Below, in pieces: positions 1-11,490 of a stretch of DNA of 64,000 nucleotides; position 1 is the stretch's first letter, and each line of letters starts with the position of its first letter. The stretch is from Loxodes magnus (lineage: Eukaryota; Ciliophora; Karyorelictea; Loxodida; Loxodidae), in assembly GCA_946699065.1 (NCBI GenBank), contig CAMPDV010000020.1, positions 1,364,001-1,428,000 on the forward strand. The letters run 5' to 3'. The translations under genes were made by a program, and so were the position numbers. Below the pieces are notes generated by a model, which worked only from the letters and a program-made list of their open reading frames with translations, had not been told where the DNA came from and made no database searches.

Positions 1-1
1 A

Positions 2-643
2 GGACCCTCAAAGAAAAAATCAAAAAAGATGTAGAGAATAGAAGAACTAAGATTTAAAGAACTCTATGATTCATAGACTTAAGAATTTTTCCACTAAATA
101 GACAAAGTTCCGAGAAGTGGATTGTGAAAGAAAACTAATATGAGCTTTGATATTCATTATAAAAATAGAAAAACAACAATATCTAAGAATGAAAAATAAT
201 TCACTTCTACTGAAAATCAATTCATGTCTAATTGCTTTATCTAGTAGTCTCTGGATATTAATAAAGTATATAGAATCAAGTTTAAATTAGAAATGGGTGA
301 TTCATATAATATTGGAGTGTCAAAAATAAAATAGATAATTAATGAATGCTTTGCTCTTATGCCAGGAGGATGAGGATTTGGAACTGCAAGCTAAAATTTG
401 TATTAGGAAGGTTAGATAGTTAAGTAAAATTATGGACAATCTTTAAATATATCTACAGGAGTTATTTAAATAGAAATAGACACATTTAAAGGCGAAATTT
501 CTTTTATGGTTGATGGATAATCTTACGGAGTTGCTTTTAAGAGTAAAGATTTTACTGATGGAGTTCTATACTGTGCAATAAGCACTGGATTAGGAGGATA
601 AATTACAATTTTAGAGAGTTGGTTCAAGGACTATTATTTATGA
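2..643 (+). CDS. SPRY/B30.2-like domain protein, 3' part
   Basis: The reading frame is already open at the left edge, so the true start lies outside the window. The visible 213 residues begin with a Lys/Glu-rich, probably helical stretch. A SPRY-like fold follows: the core GGWGFGTAS, a later YG turn, the strand ISFMVDGQSYGVAF, then LYCAISTGLGG near the end. SPRY domains are protein-binding modules and the partner cannot be told. The tryptophan of GGWGFG is coded by TGA and several glutamines by TAA or TAG, so the ORF is invisible under the standard code. The stop is TGA at 641-643, after which composition falls to the AT-rich background. The family assignment rests on motif pattern only. Confidence 0.75.
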
Positions 644-1532
644 ATATTATTGTGCTTAAATTTGTTTTATCAATCAATATATAGTACAAGCTTTAAAAAT
701 ACTCTATCTTTATCTTTTAAGTTTACATAAGTTCATTTTAATATCTATAATAGTAAAGCTTTAATGCCTTTTATTTCAATCTATAGAGATTGCATTTAAA
801 GCATGATGCTAATTATATTACTTTAAATTTATTGAAATATACTAAGTTATTATGATCAAATTATTTGAGACTATATTTTACATGTCTATCTAGAAATAAT
901 TATTTAGCAGCTATATTTATTAAGACTAAAGTTGAAGATACTTTCAAGGAAAAAATTAAAATGAATGAGTTATTTTAATAATTAGCTGAATAAAGTATTT
1001 ATTAGATTTAATCTTCTAGTAAATGTATTAATAAAGTTTAACTAATTGCTTGATAATACTGCCTGACATTGATAAATTACAATTATTATATTGCACATAA
1101 ATTTAGATACCACTTTTAGCAATTAAGTATTTATAATAAAAGCTAATAATAATCGTATTTATAATATTAGCAAAACATTTAAATAAAAGGATAAATTATG
1201 CTATTATAATAATCAAATTTATACTAAGCAATATTAGGCACTTTAATCATGCTGCTTATCTTAAATATAGACTTTGTATAGTTATTTGATGCTATTTTGT
1301 TATTATAAAATTTTAGTTATTTAGTATAAAATAACTCTCTTATATGTAATGTAATGCAATAACTAGTGAAATCAAACTTTTATTTTAATTTGGTGAGTGA
1401 GTGAGTGTTTTATTTAATGGTTAGAAAGATGTGAATATAAAAATATTAGAAGTATAAATATTGGATATCTATTAGATTATGATTGCTAAATATATATAAA
1501 TCAAAATAAGGGAATCTATAATAACAATTAAA
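644..1532. other. AT-rich intergenic spacer
   Basis: About 890 bases separate the SPRY gene from the convergent coiled-coil gene. I see no RNA gene. One TGA-free plus-strand stretch around 870-1050 translates into a helix-like peptide but has no in-frame start, so it is not called. A short (GTGA)n run lies at 1393-1407. Confidence 0.5.
1393..1407. repeat. (GTGA)n microsatellite
   Basis: About four perfect copies of GTGA sit inside the AT-rich spacer. It is short, non-coding, and gives no sign of function. Confidence 0.8.
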
Positions 1533-3828
1533 TCAGTCATAAGGTTTATAATCTGTATAGTTTTAAGTTTACCTTTATTTAGCATTCTCTCAAATTCCTC
1601 AACTTAAGAGTATTATAGTAAAAATTAGCTCTGCAAGTGCTATACTTTTAAATAACTTTTTTCGAGTTTTCAATCCTATAATGATTGAATTTTATCTGTT
1701 TCTTCTCAATTGAGTTTGTTATACCTCTTATCAATACTTTAAGGTGTTTTTGAATTACAATATTAAAGGATAGGATGATGCTGCTATTCACTTCTAGTGA
1801 TATGCAAATATCTACACAATAAATTAAAAGTCCATCTTCAAATTTACTTTAAATTAGGCTTGTTTTGTTGCTTAGTACAGTTTATAATTAAATTCTGCAT
1901 TTTCGAAGTAAATTTTATAAAACCATATACTGCCTAAATAGCCTACTTAGCTTCTCTAATTTTAGGAATAAATTAAATCACTTCTTTTATTTCTAAAATA
2001 TCAAATGATTAGCTTAATAAGTTTCTACAATTTGAAGAGGATATTTCATATAAATTGCCCTTTATGCTCTAATTTCGCTTTATTTTTGTATTGCTATATT
2101 TTTCTGGGTTGTTTAGAAAACCCACTGATGAACGACATTTTTCATGAAAAACTTCAGAATTCTAACTATTATTTCGAAAAAGCAATTTATCATTAAACCG
2201 ATGCTCTTAATTCTTATTTTCTTCATTCATTTGTTCTTAGTTTTCATTCTTAAAATTTCTCTTTTGCTTTCTCTTAGTATGGTTTTCTTTTTAGCCTTTA
2301 ACTACTTCATTTTTCTCATTTAGTTTGTCATTCAATTAAGATATTTCACTTTTATATTTATCAATTTCTCTCTAATAAAGTTACTCCTTTATTCTTTAAT
2401 CTTCAATAATGTCGCTATATTTTTAGGTGCTATCTTATTTATCATCTTTATTTTTATGGAGTTGTAGAATATATAGAATATTACTATTCTAAACTTAAAG
2501 TTCCTTTATTTATTCCTCCATTTCCTTGTTTTGTTTTTTAAAACTAGAAAAGTTTACTTTATATCATTCTAATTCTTTTTTCAGTTTTTAAATATGCGAT
2601 TCTTTTAATTTTAATTCTTCCTTACATTCTTATATTTGTAGCTTATCTAGTTAAAATGCATTTTTGTTTTCTTCGAAGATAAGTTGCAGTTTTTTAAGTT
2701 CTTTCTACTCATTTTCAAACTATTCTTTAAGATCATTATTAAGCAGTTTGTATTTTTCAACTAAAGCTTACAGTTCTTCTATATCCTATATTTTACTTTG
2801 TAGAACTATTTGCTTTTTTTCTTAAATCTTCTTAGAATCTACTACAAGCTTTTTAACTTTATCTTCTAGGCTTTAGTTGGAAGACTATATAAGCTAAATA
2901 TGCTTTTGTAACTATTTCTTTTCCTCTTCCTAAATAATAAAGTAGAAAGTAAAATAAACATTACCATTCTTTAGTTTTTCTCGCTTAAATGCTTCACTTT
3001 TTATTCTAATAATAGTATCTAATTTTAAAACTCTTGCTTTTCATCCTCTTTCTCTTTTTCATTTGGATTTTATTGTCTTTCAATCTTTAACACTGATTAT
3101 GAGCTAATTTCCTATTCTAGAAAAGAATTATTCATCTTAAGCTATTCATTTTATTTTCTAAGTGTAGCAATTACTTATTCAAGATTATCCAACTTGCTTT
3201 ATAATTATCTTAGCTGTTGATCTTTTTCTTTCCTTATTCCTTCTATTTTGTCTTAAGTATTCTAGAAATTACTGCTTAGATCATTTTAGACTATTTACAT
3301 TTAGTCAGTAAATTGATTTTTATTATCCTAGTCTATTTCTCTTTCCCCTCTACTGGTCGTAGAGGGTATTTTAATTCTTTTATCTCACTATTGCCTTTCA
3401 TTTTATCCAATTTCTTGTATTTACTAAACTTCAGGCTATGATAAAGATAGAGTTCTAGTAGATAATTGCTTTTATTATTGTAAATCCTCAGTACTTTTTA
3501 CTTTTCTAAGTAAAGAGTTTTTCAATTATAGTTACTACTAGTTCAAAACATACTAATAATAATCCTATATATTAACTTATGACTCTTGACTCATTAAATC
3601 TCTCTAGATATCCTCAGAAATAGGGGATCTGTAACTGCTTAGACTACTCTAATCAAAAGACCTCCACAAAATAGAAGGAAGTTATTCAGTTTCCTAGTTT
3701 AAGTTTTCAAGTGGATCTTAAGCTAGATTTATAGACTGTTAATCATGGATAGAAGTTAAAGCACTAGTTATTTTCTATAAAGCACTTCTAATAGACTAAA
3801 TTTTATCTTCCTTATACTCTTCTTGCAT
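1533..3828 (-). CDS. Coiled-coil protein, three exons
   Basis: A protein of about 746 residues, rich in Lys, Glu and Gln, with heptad-like helices through most of its middle (about 290-560) and a low-complexity Ser/Gln N-terminus. I do not recognise a family. Two introns are needed to keep the frame. One of 35 nt (2930-2964) begins GTAATG and ends TTTAG. One of 20 nt (1553-1572) begins GTAAAC and ends ACAG, and splicing it brings a TGA stop into frame six codons later. In-frame TGA codons are read as Trp. The start is the first ATG (3828) of the coherent frame; the frame stays open upstream but turns AT-rich there. A structural or scaffold role is a guess from the coiled coil. Confidence 0.75.
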
Positions 3829-5357
3829 TTAATATCTAACTTTTAATTTAAAAATCCTACTCAATGCTTATCTAATTTTCTTTATTTGATAGGTTAAGAA
3901 ATTAAATAGCTCCCTAATTCTAAAGAACTATCTTTTGTTATAAGTAGATAATCCTCCAATAGTTGCTTACTATAACTAAAAGATATTAAAATAAAGCTTA
4001 TTTTAATTTCTTAGTACTTAATGGATTAGAAAGTTTATACTATTATAATTAGCTTTAATCTTCCTAATGTTTTAAGTTATATTATATTATAAGAATTCTT
4101 TACTTTGTTAAGAACTAAATTTCTATCTGCTTGTAAAGAGATATCTAAATCTATTTTTATAGTAATAAATTAGTTCTATCATAGCAAATATAGCAACTAA
4201 GCTCATAGTTTTACTTATCATAATATAATCTATATAGTAAGTAATTAAAACTAAGTTCTTTTTACTTTCTATATAGATACTATAAAAGCTTTATTAATCC
4301 TTTTATTAGAACTACTAACTTTTCCCTTAATGCTTTAGCAATTACATAGACTCTTCTAAGCCTGTCTTAGCTTTAAACTTAGATAAACTACTTTATTCTT
4401 ATAAGTAATTTTCCTATGAGATAAATGCTTTACCTTTAATTAGTATTATTATTTATACAGTTAATGAGAAGTTTTAATAATTTAAGAAATGTAGAGTTAT
4501 ATATAAATTATAATAAAAGCAATTAATAAATAAGATTTGCAGGAAGTATAAGGTAGTGCCTTACTTTTAGTAGATATGACAACTTTATTCTATAAGCTCT
4601 ACTAATATATTAAGCTAAAATATGTGATTAAGAGAAACTAAAGACATTAATAGTATAAACCTATTAATTTAAGTATCTTATCTTTTGCTAGATTAATTAG
4701 TAAGGAAATTAAAACAAAATATTAGTAAACATTATTTTAATACGAATGTCTTATGAAGACTAGACATTATATTTACTTATAAATATTATTAAGACTCTAA
4801 AAGTAATCACATGAACTTTAACCTTTAAATAATAAATTAAAGGCTATTTTTGATAATTAAGCATTAATTTTGGGTAATTATTCAAAAGTATTAGCCTAAC
4901 TAATAATTCTTTAACTTAGCTAATATAGATATTAATTACTTTAATGCTACTTAGTTCAGCATATTTAATTTATTTGGTTTTTAATTCCTGATATCTTTTT
5001 ATACTTTGGGTGATTAAAACACACTAAGTCTTGCATGATTTCACTTAAATTTAAAGTAGATCAAAAATTATATTTGCTTAAGCCTGTCATTTACCAGCAT
5101 ATAATAGTAAGTAGTTTGAGGTAGTAGTAGCTGCTTAATGAGATGGAAGTGAAAATGAATATAAAGCACGAGATAAATTATGGAATTAAAGGATGATTTG
5201 ACTATTAGTTTCTTTATGCTACTTTTTAATTATTTTATAGTTAGGCATCTTCAGTTTCATGTTAAGAAAAAAGGCTAAAATGAATTAAATAAAGAATGAA
5301 GTTTAGAATTAGAGATATTTTAATAGAATCTATAACTTCATTAACGTTATTACGAAA
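3829..5357. other. AT-rich intergenic spacer
   Basis: This is a divergent spacer of about 1.5 kb, between the coiled-coil gene (-) and the next gene (+). It should hold both promoters. I saw no coding pattern, RNA gene or repeat unit in it. Confidence 0.5.
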
Positions 5358-6119
5358 ATGTTGGGATATAACAAAAAGACGCTCATAGGAAACTGGTATG
5401 AAGAAAGATGGGCTCCAGAATAAAATGCTGTTAAGTACCAGGAAGAAAGAATGATAAGAGAAAAAGATTAATCGATTGCCACTTTAGGACCAAGCGGAAC
5501 TTTGATTTTACCAACTATAAAAAGAACTTATAAATGGGATACAAGTGGTATTATCGCTGATGATGGTTTTAGAGAGCTCAACAGTACTAACAAAATGGAG
5601 GTATAAAATCCTGGAGATCTCAAAGCTCCTAATTATAAGAAAAAGACTATTTTGAGCTCTGATAACATTGACAAATTAACGAGGTTCGAACGACCGGTGG
5701 AAGGACCAAGATCTGGTTTTGGAGCTGTAATTTCTCGACATAATGAATTAACAAACAAAAGGTTCTTTGATACTACTAATCAACAATATTATGGAAAGCC
5801 AAAGAGCTAACCACCAAGAGATAGATTTGAGAACCATGCAGGCAATACAAAAATTAAAGAGAAATCTAATATTCAAAAAGCGGAGTTATTGACTGGGGAA
5901 ATTTATAGACAATCAGCTGATCCTTAGGAACACACTGCTGTATAGCGTTCCTGGATTTATACTCGCGATGTAGGAATCGAAGCAAGATAGGCTGGATTTT
6001 TAGGCAAAGAAATTCCTTAAGAAGATAATGAAAATTCTTTGCCTCTTGGAAGTAAGCTTTAATATAGGAGGAACACATTTCAACTTAAAGCCCGAAAATC
6101 TTAAATATAAGCATACTGA
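5358..6119 (+). CDS. Possible axonemal microtubule-associated protein
   Basis: A 253-residue basic protein with no membrane segment and no intron. The N-terminal motif LIGNWYEERWAP (about residues 9-20) resembles the LxGNWxEER motif of small microtubule inner proteins such as CFAP107 (C1orf158). The rest is Pro/Arg/Lys-rich with short conserved-looking patches, as is common in proteins that line doublet microtubules. The start is ATG 5358, where composition changes. The stop chosen is TGA 6117-6119. If that TGA is read as Trp, about 17 further codons of gene-like composition follow (NYQGSQRTQAYG) before the sequence turns AT-rich, so the C-terminus is uncertain. The axonemal role is inferred from one motif. 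Confidence 0.7.
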
Positions 6120-6545
6120 AATTACTAAGGCTCCCAGAGAACATAGGCATATGGTGTTTCGCTCCAAATGAACATTTTATTTATCCTGTTATATTCTGCA
6201 TATTTTGCATATTTGTAGCGATTCTTATTTTCATCTTGTTCAACTCACTCTTCATTTTAATTGCCAGCATAAATGTATTTTTTAAGCCCACAATTAGTTT
6301 ATTGTCATGTATAAGCATTATTTTTGGTTCTTATTATATGAAATATTAGAGTTTTTCTTTATTAACTTCAATATTAAGATTCACTTAATTTCTTATTTAG
6401 CATCCATGATCTAAACTAAACTTTAGTCCGAGATAATAAAAATAGGAGAGATTACTTAGAGACTGCATGTGATTAAAGTGCTAGTATGATTAATAGGAGC
6501 AAATATGCTTTGATATTAATTTAATTTTTACATTTTCAATTAAAA
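6120..6545. other. Spacer upstream of the M1 peptidase gene
   Basis: The first 50 bases are less AT-rich and may be extra coding sequence of the previous gene. The rest is AT-rich and should hold the peptidase promoter. Nothing else is recognised. Confidence 0.45.
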
Positions 6546-9307
6546 ATGTAAAGTCTAATCAAAAGCAAGGTTGGCTTAGGATTAGGACTTGCTGGATTGT
6601 TTGGACTAACTGTAGCTGGTTTACTCTATTATAAAAAGCATATTTATAAAATTCCACTTTCAGTTAAGAAGCTTCATTTGACTAAAGAGCAAGCAAAATA
6701 CCGTTCATCAGTAATATCTGATGTGAAGTATACTTGCTTCTTAGATCTTAGGACAGATGATTATTATAATGGAAAGATATATATTGAATTCAGTTATTAC
6801 CCTATAGAAGGAAAGTCTCCTTGGATTGATTTTGGAGGTGATTAAATATTATCCTTTAAAATTAATAATAGAACAGCTAAAACAAGCAGCGAGCCGTTTA
6901 TATTGACACTTAACAACTTAAAAGAGGGAAATAATTAAGTAGAAATTGAATTTGCTGCCAATTATCACAGAGATGGACGAGCAATTCATAAATATACAGA
7001 TCCAGAGGATAATTAGACATATCTATATACTTAGTTTGAAACTTGCGATGCTCATAATTGCTTCCCTTGCTTTGATTAGCCAGATTTAAAAGCTACAATG
7101 ACTATGAGCTTTTTAGCACCATAAGAGTGGAAACTTTTTACTAACAGCGCTCCTGACAATTCTTTTAAGTGCCTTGGTAAGAATTGTTACTGCTCTAAAT
7201 GGAGGAAAAATAGAAAAAATGAAAATTTACAGTGCATGAAATTCGCAACCACTCAAAAAATAAGCACCTACTTGTATGCTATTTGTGCTGGACCTTATGC
7301 AGAATTTAGAAATGATGAGAACGAAATAGGAGTAAAACTAGGCCTTTACTGTACTAAAAACAAAGCTCCATACATGTATACAGAAGAATTCTTTAAGTGA
7401 ACTATTGGCGCAATCTCGTGGTATTAGGAATTCTTTGACTAGAAATATCCTTTCGATAAGCTTGATAGCATTTTTGTACCTGAATACAATTTTGGTGCAA
7501 TGGAAAACGTAGGATGCATTACTTATAATGAAATGTATATAACAAAGGATCCTATGACTAATAGACGTAAATGTGGAATTTGTAATACCGTTTATCATGA
7601 AATAGCTCATATGTGGTTTGGAAATCTCGTTACAATGAAATGGTGGGACGATTTGTGGCTAAATGAAAGCTTCGCTGATTTTATTTCTCATTAAAGCAAA
7701 AGCGAAAAAATTCCAGAGTTCACTATGAATTGGTAGTAGTTCTCAACCAGAAAAAATTGGGGTCTTCAAACTGATTTAAAACCTACAACTCATGCAATAT
7801 ATTGTAATGTTGAAAATACTGAATAAGCAGAAACTAATTTTGATGGAATTAGCTATGGCAAAGGTGCTGCTGTGTTGAAATAACTCTTCTTTACAATTGG
7901 AAGAAAAACCTTTGCAGAAGGTTGTTCATCTTATTTTAAAGAATTTGCCTTTAAAAATGCTGAATTTTAAGATTTCATTAACCACTTAAAAGCGGCTTGC
8001 TTTAATAATAATATCGATCTGGATTTAAACTTATGGTCTGAATAATGGATTAAAAAGGCAGGTGCTAATGAGCTTGAAGTAAGATGGGAATAAGAACAAG
8101 GAAAAATAAGCAAAGTTATAGTTTTATAGAGACCAGCTTCTGAAAATCATCCAACCTTAAGATAGCACTGGCTAATTATCTAAGCTTATAACTAATAAGG
8201 AAATACTTTAAAATCGGAAAAAGTAAAAGTAGCAGATTAGCCTGAAACAATTATAAATGAATTTAATGGTCTTGAGGGAGTTAAAATGATTATGCTTGAT
8301 TCAAATGACAACGCATTCTGCAAACTTGTTCTTGGATAAGAAAATCTGAAAGCAATAAAGGAAAATATCTTTGTGGTGAAAGATTCTTTAAACAGACTTC
8401 TAATTTGGAAGAGTTTAGCTTATCTAGTGAAAGATGCCAAGATGTCAGGAATTGAATATCTTTAGATCGTGGATCAATTCATAACTTAAGAAAAAGATGA
8501 TGAGTGCAGATCGCAAGCTTTAAGCATTTGTGCTACTATTTTAAATAACAATCTGCCCAGTTTAGAAGTTGAACACGAGTATGCTCATAAATTATTTGCT
8601 AAAACTATGCAAATGTTTAAAGATGTTTAGGACAAAAATACTATGAAGGATTTAAGGTCTAATTTAATTCTTTTCTTGAGGAATAGACAAGATGTTGAGC
8701 AATTCGCTTTCTAATGGTTAGAACAAGGAAAAGATCAAGACATTCCAATTCTAGAGTTTGTCGAAGAAACTAGATGGTCTCTTATAGAGAAATTAGCATC
8801 AAGATTCCCAAGAGAAAAAATTTGGCCTTTAATAGAGTAAGAACTTAAAAGAGATAGTTCAGCAGAAGCACTTAATAGCAAACTTTACTGCGAATATGCT
8901 TTTGCAGAACCTGAAACAAAGTAAAAACTGTGGGAAAGCATACTTTAAGGTTGCTAGGGCTTGTCATAACATGAGCAAGCCTATGCTTTTTCAGGGTGGA
9001 ACTAAAAAATTTAGCCATAAATTTTAACTAAGTACATAGATGGATTCTTTGAACTAGTAATCTTTTATATATTCAGGTATTGACTATGTCTGACAAATAT
9101 AACACAGAATTTATTAAGAATGTCTTCTACTATTTATAGCCTTATTGCTACGGAACTGAAGAAGTTTGCCTATAAAAATGCAACGAAATGCTTGATAAAA
9201 TACCATAGCAACACATAACGGCAGTAAGAATGCTAAAAGATTATAAGTATGAGTTAGAAAACGAGATTAAGACTCGCGCTTTGTCAAAAAAATACTTACA
9301 AATCTGA
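6546..9307 (+). CDS. M1 family zinc aminopeptidase, membrane-anchored
   Basis: A 913-residue type II membrane metallopeptidase that removes N-terminal amino acids from peptides. Residues 9-27 form a Gly/Leu-rich anchor right after the start. The exopeptidase motif FGAMENVG precedes the zinc site: HEIAH with His351, Glu352 and His355, then Glu374 in NESFADF, the normal HEXXH-x18-E spacing. The last ~350 residues are helical and resemble the ERAP1-like C-terminal domain. One 20-nt intron (9057-9076, GTAATC...TTCAG) restores the frame near the 3' end. TGA codes Trp in FFKWTIGAISW. The stop is TGA 9305-9307. The family assignment is firm; the substrate and the membrane used (surface, ER or vacuole) are unknown. 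Confidence 0.95.
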
Positions 9308-10070
9308 TCAAAAAACAAAAAGAACTTATAACTTTATTTTAAATATAATCTATACAAAATATATCTATTACAATTTAATACATTAAAATTAAATAACATG
9401 CCAGATATTTAAGCTCACTATATTTAATTAAAAAATTGATTTTCATACTAAATTATTTTAAAATATTCTTACTTAGCAGATTAATAGATGCTAACTTTAA
9501 AAAGAGTAAGAAAATTAGGTTTTGAAATAATAATAATCAAAATTTAGACTATTTTATACTGATATAGCTTAATATTTATATCTCTAATTGCATTGCTAAT
9601 TTTATTTAGTTATATTATTGAGCCCTTTTCTTAACTTAATCTTATTTAATACACTTAAGATATTTCTTTTTATTATATAATCAGTTCTTATATTTCTTTA
9701 TCATTAGACTATGGAAATAAAGCATAGCTTTTTTGATGTTTTTAGTTAGTTGAAGCTAAAGAATCTATATATTATATTATAAGATAAATACAATGTATCC
9801 CATGAAAAAAGTAACTTGCTTGATTTGCTTAGTCTTATTAATACTTTAGATTACTTGACCAGCTTGAAATTCTGTTATTGTAAGTATTGATATATCATTA
9901 GCTTTGTATTAGCTTATTGTATATAACTATTATAAAAAGATATAATATCCTTTCCGAAGTTAGTTTATCTATAAGAGCTAGTTTGGGATATGGCTGCTAG
10001 ATATCCTCTTTACCGGAAATATAAATAAGGAGTATTAGATGTTTTAAAGTAAAATGTAATAAATAATTAA
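9308..10070. other. AT-rich intergenic spacer
   Basis: About 760 bases between two genes in the same direction. A short ORF near 9791 starts with a signal-like hydrophobic peptide but soon becomes low-complexity and is not called. Confidence 0.45.
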
Positions 10071-10918
10071 ATGGAAAATCAGAACTTAACAGAGATTTCT
10101 TGCTTTGAAGAATAAGGGATAGAAGAGTAAAAAATGAAAGAAGATAAGAAAATGCAGAAAAAATTGAGAAAGGAAGAAAAGAAAAAATAGAAATATGAAG
10201 TAATGAAAAAGTATAAAAAGCAAAGCCATAAGAAATGTATGACTAATAAGAGATAAAAAAGGAAATTGCTATTAAATGAAATGACTCATGAACAGATACT
10301 TGAATTTAAAGAAAGGGAGCTAATGCTTAAAGAAGAAAAACTTATTAAAGAAATAAACGCTTATCAGCATGGAATTCCCTTGATTTTTGATCTTGGTTTT
10401 GAAGATTAAATGAGCGAGTTTGAGATTAACAGTCTTGCTTTTCAGTTGTGCCAAACAGTAGGAATTTTTAGGAAGCAAAATGTATATCCATTTAAAATTA
10501 TAATTACTAGCTGTAAGGGATAAGTATTGCAAAGTCTTTTAAAAATGGGAGCTAGTAAATGGAATATCAATTTGAAGTAAGAAGCTGTTAATGAAATTCC
10601 TGAGATTAAATAGTGTTGCATGCTATCGCCAGATGCCGAAGAAACGATACCTGAATAAATTTCTTGGGATAGATATTTTATCATTGGAGGAATTGTAGAT
10701 CGAACAGAGAAAAAGTTCTAAACACTAAATAAGGCAAAGAGTTTGAATATTCCAAGCTATAAAATTCCTTTATGTATTTAAGTAAGCTTTTATTTTAGAC
10801 GACTAAAAAAGCGCTTAATATAAACACTGTTGTTGAAATGCTTTTTTATAAATGATAAGGACTAAGTTGGGAAGAGGTTTTAAAGAAAACCATACCTTAG
10901 AGAATTATAAAGAATTGA
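10071..10918 (+). CDS. TRMT10: tRNA (guanine/adenine-9-N1) methyltransferase, Trm10 family
   Basis: A 276-residue protein of the SPOUT-fold Trm10 family, which methylates N1 of purine 9 in tRNA using S-adenosylmethionine. The N-terminus (about residues 20-90) is a very basic Lys-rich helix, typical of tRNA binding. The core shows the family signatures LSPDAEE, YFIIGGIVDR and, in exon 2, ALNINTVVEML followed by SWEEVLKKTIPQR. A 17-nt intron (10782-10798, GTAAGC...TTTTAG) sits exactly between the two conserved blocks; without it the C-terminal motif is out of frame. TGA codes Trp in FYKWQGLSW, and TGA 10916-10918 ends the gene. Length and motif order fit single-domain Trm10. Confidence 0.95.
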
Positions 10919-11071
10919 CCAGTCTCAGAGTGTTTTTAAATATATTAAATATTATGTAATTATTTCAAAGTTAACAATATCCTCCTCACTATTTAAAAAT
11001 TAACTGTATAACAATTTACTCATTCAATATTATTGCTAAATTAATTTAAGGTTTATCTTAATAATGAAAAA

Positions 11072-11419
11072 TCATAACTCAGGAAAATCTTCATATTTTG
11101 AACTTTAATAAACATCTTCATTTCTATTATAATTTATTCTACTTCCTACTTTAAAATAGTAGGTTAAGCTTTCTTTTTCTTTAATAAATAGTATAAGCAA
11201 CTAAGTTTTCTTATATTTGCCTTATAAGCTTTAGCCATCTTTCTCTTGCTTGCCTTTGCTTAATTGCTGGATTAAATCAGTTATAACTTTCTTTAACGCT
11301 AAAATATATGCTTCAGTTAGTTTATCTCTGCAACTAGTATTTATTTCATATCTAAGCTTTCTACTTAAATAAATATTGAATGAAGACAGAAGATTAGTAC
11401 TAGGTAGCTAAATATACAT
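11072..11419 (-). CDS. Small hypothetical protein
   Basis: A 115-residue ORF, ATG 11419 to TGA 11072, with no intron. It begins MYIQLPSTNLLSSF, has a helical stretch (about residues 30-55, KLTEAYILALKKVITDL), a short Lys/Gln linker and a hydrophobic strand LLILFIKE. Base composition is clearly above the flanking AT-rich DNA. No signal peptide, membrane segment or known motif is seen. It sits convergent with TRMT10 and just downstream of the HTH gene on the same strand. The function is unknown. Confidence 0.6.
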
Positions 11420-11490
11420 AACATAATATTAGGCAAATTAGTTTAATATAGCTGAAGATACTTAATGAGCATATTAGTTTAAGTTATAAA

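Noticed and set aside
2871-2884. An apparent frameshift or 14-nt intron in the coiled-coil gene
   Set aside because: It came from losing one base when copying a line. On rereading, the frame is continuous (LIQSSNQSLEDKV).
5680-5700. GGTTCGAACG, resembling a tRNA B box
   Set aside because: It lies inside a coding frame with no matching A box or cloverleaf. I found no convincing tRNA gene in the window.
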